A stretch of DNA of 57,833 nucleotides. Source: Parasitella parasitica (lineage: Eukaryota; Mucoromycota; Mucoromycetes; Mucorales; Mucoraceae). Location of the stretch: positions 30,172-88,004 of the forward strand of contig MU619370.1 in assembly GCA_025201805.1 (NCBI GenBank), read 5' to 3'. Position numbers and translations under genes: made by a program. Of this stretch, positions 20,875 through 31,966 are shown piece after piece. A model generated the notes under the pieces. It worked only from the letters and a program-made list of their open reading frames with translations. It did no database searches and was not told where the DNA came from. The first letter of the stretch is position 1, and each line of letters begins with the position of its first letter.

Positions 20875-23800
20875 TTATTCTTTCTTTTCATTGAACAATT
20901 GCTCTTGTTTTTTGCGCCTCTTTTTCTTACTAGCACAGTTCTTCAATGCTAATTTCATTTCCATCATTGTAAACGGTTTACTGATAAAGTCATTCATTCC
21001 TGCATCAATGCAAATCTGGCGATCTTGTTTGGAAGCTGACGCTGTTAATGCAATAATATAGACATCATTGACATTTAGAAGAGGCTTCTGTTGCTGTGCA
21101 TTTTCAGGCAGAATAGGCGGTGGTGGTAAATTATGTTTGCGTTCAGATATAATATGGCGTGTAGCTTCCAAGCCGTCCATTTCAGGCATGTAAAGATCCA
21201 TGAAAATTACATCAAATTTATGTACACGCATTAATTCTAATGCTTCACGACCATTGCCAGCAATGATGACATCCTGAAAACCCAACCGTTTCAATATACT
21301 AACAGCGATTTTTTGATTTACTATGTTTCTTAATGTAAGTGCTACTTGACTAATTGTAGAGAGATAGCTGCTTGGTACTTACAGACATTATCTTCGGCCA
21401 ACATGATCTTGACAGGATATAATAAAGCGAGATTTTCTTCGTTGGGAACGTTATGCGATTTGCGGTTATGTTTGGATATAGTCATTTTCGAATTTGCAGA
21501 AGATTTCGTCTCATTTGACTCTTGTGGTTTAGGATGATGTGTCTGCGATTGTACTGTGGGGTCAATGGCAGTGTTGTTGTTAGCCATTGTAGTGGTAGTG
21601 GTAGTGGTAGTGGTAGTAGGACTAGCTGTTGCAGTGTTATTAAGATTGTTTGTAGATGGCTCTGTAGATATATCATGCGATTTCGACAGCATACTCTGCA
21701 GCCCTTTGCTAATGTTCATAGTAAGACTAATATTATTTGATATTGTATTAGGTGTACCGTTCATGCTGTTGAAGTTGAAAATATCTGCGTTTATTGTATT
21801 GCCTTGATCATTCAAAAATGTAGGTGGAGGTGAAGGAGTAGAGGGTATAATTACATTCTCCCAAGGAAAACTAGTTGTCGCGTTGTTATACGTTCTGCTG
21901 TTGATGTTGGTGAAATAGCCTGTCGAATTCGATGGCGACGAAGAAAATGTGTTGATAGTATTTCCATTCGCCTCAAGGTTACTCTTTTGATCGCCTATAC
22001 TTGAGCCACCATCCGAAATGGAGGAGCCTGGCGAAGGCGGCGAAGCAATCATACCACTACTGGCACTCTCTGATGTTTGACCAAAGCTAGATGTTGCGAT
22101 AGACGGCGGTCTTTTACAAGACACGGATAAAGGCATTGTTAATGTAAATCTCGAGCCTAATCCTTCTTCTGATTCAACCCAAAGACCACCACCCATACGA
22201 TTTACTAGCATATTTGAAATCGCCAAGCCAAGGCCAGTACCGCCATAACGCCTGGCAGTTGATATGTCTATCTGAGAAAACGATTTGAACAGCCTTGGAA
22301 GTCGATCAGCAGGCATACCAATGCCTGTATCAGTTACAGATATTTCCAGAATCACCTTCTCAGATGCATCATTCTCTTCTTCGGTTGTAGTGCCTTCTTC
22401 AGTATCCTCATTATAATAGGCGCCAGCGCCATTACTGTTTATTTCTCCTCTTTTCTGCATACCACGGGAGTAGATACCTTCACTTTTGGCATCATAACGT
22501 TCCTTGAAGTTTATAGATTTACAATCATCGTTAGATTTTTGAGTGCCTCCAGGAGGCGCATGGATGGCTATTTTGACACGAATGCCTCCTTTTTTAGTAA
22601 ACTACACCCGTTAAATAATAATGTACATTTAGCCATTTTTCGTTTTTTTTTTTTTCAACAGTATATTGTACCTTCACAGCATTCGAACACAAATTCAGTA
22701 GTATTTGAGTTAAACGCATGGAATCGCCAGTTAAGTAATCAGGAACATCGGCATCAATTTTCCATAGCAACGGCAATACCGTTTTTTCAGTGTCAAAATG
22801 TGGAATGGATTGATTCAGTTCAATTTGATCAATCAACCGATTTAACGGCGTGTTGTCATCTACATTAGGAGGGCATTCTGCGACACAAATCAGCTTGTTG
22901 TGTTGGGTCATTGAGGCTTGATGACGGGCCATGTTCAATGCATCTTTTTTTTTTTAAAAAAAAAAAAAGAAAATATGTAAGTATATATTAAATATAGAAA
23001 GATTTAGTATGGGCGACATGAATTAGACAATTGGTGAAGCACTGTTTTACCTTTTACGCATTTTCTAATGCTAAATCTTCTTTGCTCCAGCTTGAATTTC
23101 GGATCATGATTGATTTTAGAAATATCCAAAATATCGTTGATAACTGTCAAGAGATGATTGCCGCTAGTTTGAATTACTTCCAAGTGCTCTGTTTGCTCCT
23201 CATTCAGTAAACTTCTTTCCTGGAGCAAAAGATCAGTCAATGCAATGACTGCGTTCATTGGTGTTCTAAATGATTGTTAATGAGGTGCTATGATGTCCCA
23301 AATATATCATAGAAGCACACGTACCTAATTTCATGGCTCATGTCAGCAAGAAACTTAATTTTGCTTTGCGCATCTTTGATCGCTGCATTCTTGACCATGA
23401 CTAACTGCTCTCTTTGTCTCGTTCTTTCTATTTCGTTTTTCGTCCTTGTCTTCACAGCCAACAATATTTTCTGGATATTGTCCAATTGAGTTGCGCTTAA
23501 TGGACTATCGTTCATGACCGATATTAGTCCAACCGGCACTTGGTCTTCATCCAATCGAGTGCCAACATAAGTTTGAAATTTCGGGTAAATTGAGTCAAAC
23601 TCGTCGATGATTGTATAGTTTTCTTGGTGGATTGTCTGAATATGAGGTGAATTTGGCTCCAAATAGGATTTTGGTACAGCAGAGTGCTTGGTTCTACATA
23701 ATCAAGTTGAAAATGCCAAGTGATAATTAGCACGTTTAACCGGAAAGGGAGGAGGAGGAGGAGGAAGGGTGGGGGAGGGGGGGGGGGTTTAACTCACAGT

Positions 23801-24138
23801 GCAGAGTGATTGACATTGGAGTAACATGCTTTTACAAACATGTATTGCACTCTGTCTTTTGGGTGTTCTAGTCCGACTGGAGATGTCTCACGGCTTTCGT
23901 TATGACTATCATGCTGATCGTCATGTTCAATTACATTTATATATGAACATCCCTCATTGTGCTTCAAGTCGTGATATTCTTTACTAGTCAATAACCGCTG
24001 TATCATAACCGTTTGTACTCCAGTTGACAACGCAATTTCTTTTACTAATTTCTCTAGAAATGCATCGCTCACTTCTGAAAAACAATTGCTATAAATAGTC
24101 GAGATTACATCTTGGATAGCATGATTAGTGTCGCTCAT
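20875..24138 (-). CDS. Soluble hybrid histidine kinase with C-terminal receiver
   Basis: Six exons: 24138-23798, 23693-23325, 23265-23051, 22943-22672, 22601-21383, 21341-20875; 960 residues. No membrane segment or signal peptide. Residues about 20-215 are GAF-like (weak). HisKA: FLADMSHEIRTPMNAVIALT with phospho-accepting His234. HATPase: N box ILLNLCSNAVK (Asn396), G1 VTDTGIGM (Asp490), G2 YGGTGLGL. About 545-790 is a Ser/Thr/Asn-rich linker with a poly-Thr tract. Receiver: acidic pair in AEDN (801-804), phospho-Asp854 in FMDLYMPEMDG, Thr905, Lys927 in SKPF. All phosphorelay residues are present, so signalling His234 to Asp854 to a separate HPt protein is expected. The stimulus is unknown. 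The receiver carries a 7-residue insertion after AEDN. Confidence 0.93.
21342..21382 (-). other. 41-nt intron in the receiver domain
   Basis: Donor GTAAGTACC, acceptor GTCAAGTAG; the shortest intron found in the window. It lies just after the AEDN motif. This acceptor is the only nearby one that keeps frame with IVNQKIAVSIL, and it adds SLTLRN to the protein. Confidence 0.75.
23694..23797 (-). other. Intron with G-rich tract
   Basis: A 104-nt intron with donor GTGAGT and acceptor ATGTAG. Its plus strand holds alternating GGA repeats running into a long G run (about 23746-23787), i.e. a C-rich tract in the transcript close behind the donor. Such a tract can form quadruplex or i-motif structures in DNA. 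Confidence 0.75.
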
Positions 24139-24197
24139 TTTTTGATACGACTAGCACAAAGTAGATCGTCGTCTTTGGAGTATTAGTATAGATTGCA

Positions 24198-24280
<83 letters not shown>

Positions 24281-25071
24281 CAAGAAACGAGCTAATAGCG
24301 CTACTACAAAATACCACCAACAAAACTTATCTCAAAATGCACAATTCATAAAGGTACACAAAGCTGTATGTAAGAGGAGCCGATATCAAATAGTAATCAA
24401 CAAAAACACGTCATAGAAGCACAAACAAGGCTGTATTTGCCAGTGGAGAAACGTGTAGAATTTTCTTTGTCATCTTTTAGATGCCCAAGGAAATCGCAAA
24501 TAATTGTCCAGGTAATGCGACATCTTGGAGCAATCAGAAGCAATACAGCTTTTAAACATTTGATTCAAGATGCTTTTCATAATAGCTGTTGGCTACACCA
24601 AATTTAAAGTTTACAGAAATCCGTTTTCGTTTTCGAGCTATTCGAAAATAGCCAGACTTGGGATGATGCAACTGTTTGAAATGTTCTAGTTTTGTAAGAC
24701 CCAGGCATGGATATTTTCCACGACCTTATATATATATAATGTCATTAAAATAATAAGAACCAGTTTGATGCAAATAGCCGACTCAAATTGATTCACACAT
24801 TTTCTTTCCCCCAAATACCTTCCATTTGATCATTTGAACATGTCGCTTTTTTGCGAAATCAACTTTGCATTTTTTTTAGTCTTGATGATATAGACGAAAT
24901 TTCTAAAGATGTTTTGTCAAGCGCCATATATGTTCAATTTTATAAATTACATCACTTTGATTACACATCTAGATTTTTTTTTAGGTTTCATGCTAATAGT
25001 TTGATGAAACGTAACACCAAGCAAATAAATTGGGGTTTTTTCTCTGATTTTAAGAATTATTATATATTTAT
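24139..25071. other. Intergenic upstream of the kinase
   Basis: Contains the A79 run and ordinary AT-rich DNA. No gene is seen. The right end is the 3' side of the NDK-fusion gene. Confidence 0.5.
24200..24278. repeat. 79-nt uninterrupted A homopolymer
   Basis: Every base from 24200 to 24278 is A. It sits 62 bp upstream of the histidine kinase ATG, so it is poly(T) on the coding strand of that promoter. Either a true poly(dA:dT) nucleosome-excluding element, a retroposed tail, or an assembly artefact. Confidence 0.95.
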
Positions 25072-25235
25072 TTAAACGGTGGTTTCTACTACATTATCAA
25101 TGAATGCTTGGTTTTTATCATCAGAATGGTCATCCTTGCTGGGTGTGGTAGGACGAGAAAAAGAATCGTTTGTACTGACGGAGGTCATTTCGTTGCTAGG
25201 TTGCTGGTGCTGATTGGAACCCTGAATTTAGAACC

Positions 25236-25272
<37 letters not shown>

Positions 25273-27869
25273 CTTGTATGAAGCTCCATTTTGAGCTCTT
25301 ACCTTGTTGGATACCTGGATGTCGGTAGCACTAGCCTTCACTGGTTTTACACCAAGTGATTGCCTCTTTTTCAATGTACTTGTGCGACGGGTAGGAGGAG
25401 GATTTTCTGTTTCTGTTGCTGCTGCTGCTGCTGCTGCCTTTTTGTTTGCACTAGCAACGGTGGGCGCTGTTAATCTTGAAATGAAATTTTTAGTTGAGGA
25501 TAATCTTTTTTTAGTCTTTTCTCCAGTGCTGGGATCATCCTTGGCCTCTTGCTCAATTTTTGATGCCAACGTTGGAGGTTTAGCAAGGGTGGCGACTCTG
25601 GGGAGATGCTTGGATACTTTTGTAACAGGCTTCTTGGCTGGTTGCTGCAATTGCTCTGCATCTTTTTTAACGGGTGCGCTTGGTCTAGCAATTCGAGTTG
25701 CACCAGCTTCTTTTGCTCTACCACCACTACTACCGTTACTAGCTGTTGTTACTGTGCGAGATTGAATGCGAGTTTTTTGATCTGAGCCTTCAACTGGTTT
25801 TTTCACTGCGTCTGACGGTTCTGCTTTTGTTGTACGAGACTGGAGTCGAGCCTTTTGATCCGGTCTTTCAGATGGCTTCTTTACTGAAACTGGTGAATCT
25901 GTTTTTATAGCGCTGGCTCGACCCTTATTGATGCTAGGTGGTCTGATCCGAGTGTTTGCAGTACTCTTTTTGATGCTTTCTTTTGTTGCACTTTTGTCAG
26001 AGTCTTTAAAAATATCATTTTTTTCTATACTGGCACTATTGCTATCGTTTGAAATGGATGTTCTAGAAGAATCCTCTCCTTGATCCGTATTAATGGCTGT
26101 AATTTTAATGTCTTCAGGGCATGATTTATCCGAGCTGATAGTTGAAGCGATCTCGGTATGATCTATTTCTGAGTTTGATTCCTCTTGATCTGTAGCAGTT
26201 GTGATCTCAGGTACGGTATCAGCAGGTTCAGCAAGAATGCCAGTAAGGGCTGTTGTAGTGGGCTCTTTGTTTGCTGGTTCTGGAATAACAATATCATGTA
26301 CGACAGGAGTTTCTTCTATGGTAACTTGTTTGTGTTCAGTCGTATTGCTATCGAGACTATCACTTGCGTTCTCTTTCTCAGTTCCAGACGTTGTGATTGC
26401 GGCCGATACAGCTGTAACAGCAGCAGAAGCTACTTCAGCAACTCCTGAAACAACAGTTGTGGCTACGGATGCAGCAGCGTTAGTGACAGTAGTGGCAGCT
26501 GATGCAATGGTATCTTGCTGTTGTTCCTCCTCATTTTCCTGTGATTCTTCAACATCAACTTGTTTTTCAACTTCTGATTCAACTAATCCTTGTATCTTTT
26601 CTTCCTCAGCAGAAGATTTGCTCGTATCGGCTGATATAACTTTGTTGCTTATTGCCTCAGGCTCTGTACTACTGGCTTCGACTGTCTCCGCATTGGAACT
26701 GGGAGCTTCATCAAGATCTTGTCTGCCCTCTGATCCAACATCTCCTCGCTTCTCTTGAGCATCAAGAGCAGAAGTATCTTCAGACTTGGTCGATATAGAA
26801 CCTCCACTTGGCTCGATAATAGCCTCATGATCATTTGCAGCAGGTGCTGTATCACTAACCAAATTGCTGTTACACATTAAACCGTCTTTAGCATCGTCTT
26901 CATTTTGCTGCTGCTGTGGTACCCCCTTGTTTTCCAGTGCCTCTTTGTCTTGATGAGTAATATCAGCAGTAGCAGCAACTACAGCTGGAGCTGGAGCTGG
27001 AGCTGGAGCTGTGTCAGTGTCAGTAGCAGTGGTAGTAGAAGAAGCAGCAATTGTCATGTCCCCAAACATATAAGCGATTTCTTTGCTTGCACTCTCGTCC
27101 GAATCGCTTCCGTGTGTGGCGTTTTGTGGAGCGTCTTTACCAAACAAGGCACGAATTCTTTTATTTGTATGTGTTAATGCATGCAGAGTGACATTTTAGT
27201 CCAACTAGCATATCATACTTACGAATTTGGGCTTGTTTTGCGTGCTTTTTTGTAAGTAGTGGGACCCATTAGGTGTCTCCAATCCTTGATAGCATTTTCT
27301 TTCTCCAATACAAGGGCACATAGGTTTGAACTGCATGGAATACATTAGTAGGATTCAGGCATCACCCATTGCAATTGCAACACATACCTGCTCAGCCATC
27401 GTATACCCTTTTCGTAATAATTCTGTTTGACATGATCTTGATAGAACTTTTCTGCTTCTGCTAATGTAAGTTCAAAATGCTTGGAAGCTATAACTTGAAA
27501 TCCATTGCCCTTGATGCATTCAATGATTTCATTCAAGTTGGGTGCGTCTGTGAGAATGGCTAAAGTACGTTCCTGATGGTTGTCATGGTTAGACAACACT
27601 GTAGTATTCTCCGATAGAGATGGCTCTTCATTTTCCTTGACAGTGACATTTGCTGTGTCATCAGGAGAGGATGCTTTTTTCAGACTATTGCTAGCTATAT
27701 CAGGCGTTAATTTGTATATGTTAGATTTTTGCCCAAGTGGCAGATATGTACCTTGTAAGAATTCATGCTCGTTAGTTTCGATTGATGGGCTCTAGCCAGA
27801 CGAAATAAAAAGTTTGTTAACTCGCACTAGTTGCGTATAAATTATACATACTTCTATAGCTGTAATCAT
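25072..27869 (-). CDS. NDK-like domain fused to a long disordered tail
   Basis: Five exons: 27869-27852, 27791-27388, 27330-27223, 27157-25303, 25221-25072; introns 60, 57, 65 and 81 nt; 844 residues. Residues about 79-212 form a nucleoside diphosphate kinase-like domain: ERTLAILTDAP, the strand-helix segment around GFQVIASKHFELTLAEAE, LMGPTTYKKARKTSPNSIRALFG, and NATHGSDSDESA with the catalytic His at 192. The Lys of the canonical AIKPDG is replaced (AILTDA), as in the NME5/NME9-type divergent branch, so kinase activity is doubtful. The remaining ~630 residues are Ser/Thr/Ala/Glu-rich, with an Ala/Val/Thr helix-like stretch (encoded about 26390-26505) and basic repeats (IRPPSINKGR, KKPSERPDQKARLQSRT twice). 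It may be a scaffold or cytoskeleton-binding protein. Confidence 0.85.
25222..25302 (-). other. Intron with a 28-nt T run
   Basis: An 81-nt intron with donor GTAAGAG and acceptor AAATTCAG. It contains a 28-nt homopolymer (A at 25241-25268 on plus, T in the transcript) acting as a very long polypyrimidine tract, then TTAACATG before the acceptor. Confidence 0.8.
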
Positions 27870-29602
27870 TTTTTGCTTTTGTTTTTCTTTTAGAAAGTAA
27901 CAAAAAAAAAAGAGAAGAAAGAGAAGAAATAAAGGAGAGAAGAGCAACTTTGCAAAAATATGCACATCCAAACTATTCAGGAGTGTCTTGTGCGACCTGA
28001 AGCATAAAAGCGTGTATACATATAGCACTTTACGTCAAGAATGGGTCGCATTCGTGCTGGCGTAATCCTTCTAAATTAATCAAGCAGCTCTCCATGCCAT
28101 GCAATACACTGTTTTACATTCAATTTATGCTATTCCTTTTACAATTTTGTAGAGGTTTTAATGATCCTTTTTATGTCGGATGGTTTTTTTTTCCATGATA
28201 GAATAACCAGCGTTTGTCACGGATAAAACTTTACTTGGCATACAATATGCAAAACACCTATTAAAATACAGTAGCTCACTTTTGTTAAATTGCTGTAGAG
28301 CATGCAATTCCTACCAAGACTTCTTCTAAAACATACAGCAAAAACATATAGATGTAGCAACTCTTTCTTTACAGCGTATAACGTCAACATCCATGCTTCA
28401 AATACAAATATAAGTCAGACATGTCCAGGCTAGCCATTAAGCTCATACCTGCATTTGAATGATTATGCTGCATGAAACTCAATTATACATGCGCAAAGGG
28501 AAAACACGCGTTGATATTCGTTAACATTTAGGTAAAAAAAAAAATTGTCTATTAATGTCAATTTCGTGGTGAAATTATCTCCTTTCTATCTGCAATAAAA
28601 AAAAAGTGCCGAAATAAACACAAGTGCAAGCTGCATGTATAAACGGTAAAATATAGCCAAGGACCTGTTAAATTCCGTGTTTGAAATTACAGAATACTTG
28701 TATGATGTCTGTGTCTTTCGGTCTATACAATTATACAACGACTAAAGTAACAAAAATGTATTCTTTATGAGACGTACTTCCATGTGTATATCGATTCTCA
28801 TCAACTGCTTACATTGCCAAACCATGGCAGGTTTTAAAGAGATAATAGCGTGCTGGTGGAAAACATACAAAGCGTGCGCCTGTATATTTCTTTTTGGCCT
28901 AAAGTACATAAAAGTGAGGGGGAGAGGGTAAGATTATTGAAAATACTTGAAGCAAACAAGTCATTTCGCACAAGGTTAGAAACAGGCTGTATATTCTCAT
29001 ATGGATGCGACTGATTTTTCTTGAAACTAATGCCAAGATTATATTAAATGTTTGGCTCATTTTCTTTATAATGTCACAACATACCTAGTCCAATACAAGC
29101 AAAACTGTCATGATGCATGTATGTAGTGGGTCTAAGTAAAGATGTCAGTGCATTAGTTGCTCTATTTTCTAGGTCATGCCAATATAATGAAAATGAATCC
29201 TAGACAATCGCGATTTTCTGCCATTATGATACACGGCACGCACATTCATTTCGCTGTTTCAGCTGTACCACAACAAATATGAGATTGTAATCAGAGTTCG
29301 ATTGAACACACTGATGTAGGAAAGCAGGTGAGTGGATGAACGAGTAGGTACATGTGGGTTGGTTTGGGTCTGTTTTCAAAAGAATACTTTTTTTTTTTTT
29401 TGGCCATAGTCAACATGTTCAAGAATGTTCCTTATATTCAGGGAGTTCCTTTACAGCATTTTATACATGGAAATTGCAAGAATCACATGTGTCTACAAAG
29501 AAAAGGCTTTGGCGGTGCACCAAATTAAGAAGGCTCGCAATATAAAATAGACCCCCCAAGTGGATGAGCCAAGACCTATTTCTTTCATTCCACTTTTATA
29601 AA
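27870..29602. promoter_or_regulatory. Divergent intergenic region, NDK-fusion / acyl-CoA synthetase
   Basis: About 1.7 kb between the starts of two divergent genes. No gene is seen inside it. Near its right end TATAAAA (29541-29547) lies 56-62 nt before the synthetase ATG and is a good TATA-box candidate. Confidence 0.5.
29541..29547 (+). promoter_or_regulatory. TATA box of the acyl-CoA synthetase gene
   Basis: TATAAAA, 62 nt upstream of the ATG at 29603, followed by an A/C-rich stretch; spacing is compatible with transcription starting around 29570-29580. Confidence 0.55.
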
Positions 29603-31966
29603 ATGGTACAGACAGCCTTTTCAGTCAAGATAACTGATGCACAGCCTGGAGAAGGGCCTACTCGTCGTTCAATTCTATCTCCCAGTCAGCTCATGACCAC
29701 ACCCGCAGAAGGCGTAGAGACATTATACGACAATCTACAATACGCTTCCAACACCTTCAAAAGTCGCAAAGGGTTTGGCTATCGTAAACTAGTGGACAAA
29801 TTCTCGACTACCAAAAAAGTGACCAAAGTTGTCAATGGTGTTGAAACAACTCAAGACAAAACATGGACATCTTTCCAATTGAGTGGCTACCATTACTATT
29901 CCTATGAGGACGCCTCAAAGATCACAAAGACCATCGGCGCCGGACTCGCTAAGCTAGGATTGAAAAAGGGCGACAAGCTACAAATCTCTGCTACAACAAG
30001 GTAAAAATAGTGCATGTATCTGGTGACCATATAGTAACGAAATTTCTTGTCATAGTGTTGAATGGATGTTTATGGCGCATGGTAGTACATACTAGTCTGG
30101 CAACAATTGTGTGAAATTAATTTCTTGCGTTTATTTACATAGGTGCTTTCACTCAGGCTTTGACCATTGTCACTGCTTACGACACGCTAGGCCCAGAAGG
30201 CCTGCAACACGCTATTAATGAATCGGAAGCCTCGCTTTGTTTTGTAAATGATGATCAGTTGCCTATCCTCAACGAAATTCTCTTGCAATGTCCTACCATT
30301 GAGTCTGTTGTTTACAGAGGACAAGCGAACTCCGAACATGTCGACCTTTTGAAGTCCAACGCTCAGCTCAAACACATTCTATCGTACGAGGAACTTGAAA
30401 AGCTGGGTCGAGATAACCCTGCTGATGTGGTAAAGCCAAGTGCCAGCGATATTTGCTGTATCATGTACACAAGTGGAAGTACAGGTAATCCCAAAGGCGT
30501 CGTGCTTACTCATGGCAATGTAGTGGCGGCCATTGCTGGAGTCTGTCGCATGCTGCAGCATTTGCTGGAGCCCAACGACACCATGATGGCCTATTTACCG
30601 CTCGCCCATGTCCTGGAGTTTTTAGTCGAGAATCTGTGCATCTTTTTGGGTGTGACTTTGGGCTATGGCTCTATCCGTACATTAACTGATGTATCCGTCA
30701 AGAATTGCTCTGGTGATTTACAAGAATTTCGTCCTTCCATCATGACGGGTGTCCCGCAAGTTTGGGAAACGATAAAAAAGACTGTACTTACCAAGGTCGC
30801 CGAACGTGGGCCCCGTGTAGAATCTATTTTTGGTGGCGCCATCAATTTGAAAAAGTTTCTAGGTGGCTATGGCCTTCCCACTGGGCTTCTGGATAAAGTT
30901 GTCTTTAACAATGTGAAAAAGCAACTGGGTGGCCGTCTTCGGTACTGTCTCTCCGGCGGTGCCCCTGTTTCAGCAGAGACTCAAGAATTCTTATCTTTGG
31001 CTGTTTGTCCTATTTTACAAGGTTATGGTATGACTGAAAGGTGAGCTACTATTCGATAACCTTACTTGATATTGGGGGGGGGAAGCTTTGATTTTTATTA
31101 TACTCATATCTCTTCTGATAGCTGCGGGTAAGATGATACAAAAGATCTGCATTTATGCAAGATTTCATAGTTACACTAACCATGTTTTAGTATGTGCGCG
31201 ATTATGGCACCTGAACAATGGGCCCTTTCTGAAGTAGGATCCCCTGTGCCTTGCGTGGAAGTTAAACTAATAGACCAACCTGAGCTTGGATATCTCTCAT
31301 CTAATACACCCCGCCCCCAAGGTGAGATTTGGATACGTGGCCCTTCAATTACAGCAGGTTACTACAAGCAGGATGAAATTACCAAAGAAACTTTGACTGA
31401 GGATGGGTGGCTCAAAACTGGAGATATTGGTGAATGGACTGAGCGTGGCACCCTAAGCATTATCGATCGCGTCAAGAATCTGGTCAAGTTGAGTAACGGT
31501 GAGTATATTGCGCTTGAAAAGCTGGAAAGCATCTACAAATCCTCCATTTTGGTCGAAAACATGTGCGTTTGCGCTGAATCTTTATACCCAAAACCTGTTG
31601 GTCTGTTGGTGCCTGTCGAGGGTCCGCTACGAAAGTTCCTTGCTGAAAGAGGTGTAGAAAATGAAGACTTTGAAGCACTTTGTGCAAGTGAAGAGGCTCG
31701 CAAAATTGTGCTGCAAGCCATGCAGGAGCAAGCCAATAAATCTGGATTGAAAGGTACTGAAGTCATTGCTGATGTTTGGATTTGCAAGGACCTTTGGACT
31801 CCTGAAATGGGTTTATTGACAGCTGCTCAAAAATTGAAGCGCAAGGAGGTTAACAAAGCATACGATCAAGAACTAAAGAATATGTATGTAAAAAAAAAAA
31901 AAATCTGTGGACATGCTAACTCTGCTGATACTCTTCTTGCAATGTAGGTTTTCTGCTATGAAATAA
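29603..31966 (+). CDS. Long-chain fatty acid-CoA ligase (acyl-CoA synthetase)
   Basis: Six exons: 29603-30000, 30056-30081, 30143-31040, 31122-31127, 31191-31883, 31948-31966; 679 residues, the normal length for FAA1/ACSL enzymes. The protein activates long-chain fatty acids with ATP and CoA. The AMP-binding P-loop is YTSGSTGNPKGVVLTH; YGMTESCGMC follows, then the FACS signature region DGWLKTGDIGEWTERG with DRVKNLVKLSNGEYIALE containing the C-terminal hinge. No signal peptide or PTS1; the N-terminus has no clear membrane helix. Exon 4 is only 6 nt (CTGCGG) and supplies the Cys-Gly of ESCGM; without it the frame breaks. Exon 2 is 26 nt. Paralogues are expected in this type of fungus, so I give no numbered gene name. 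Confidence 0.95.
31122..31127 (+). other. 6-nt microexon of the acyl-CoA synthetase
   Basis: CTGCGG is flanked by TTCTGATAG on the left and GTAAGATG on the right. Joining AG|CTGCGG|T restores GAA AGC TGC GGT ATG TGC, i.e. ESCGMC, the expected continuation of the YGMTE motif. Direct joining of the neighbours would delete two conserved residues while keeping frame, so inclusion may be functionally checked by the cell. Confidence 0.88.

Noticed and set aside
26201-26758. Long open frame antisense to the NDK-fusion tail
   Set aside because: Mirror of a Ser/Thr/Ala-rich coding sequence; no splice or leader signals, and the sense frame is supported by the NDK domain.
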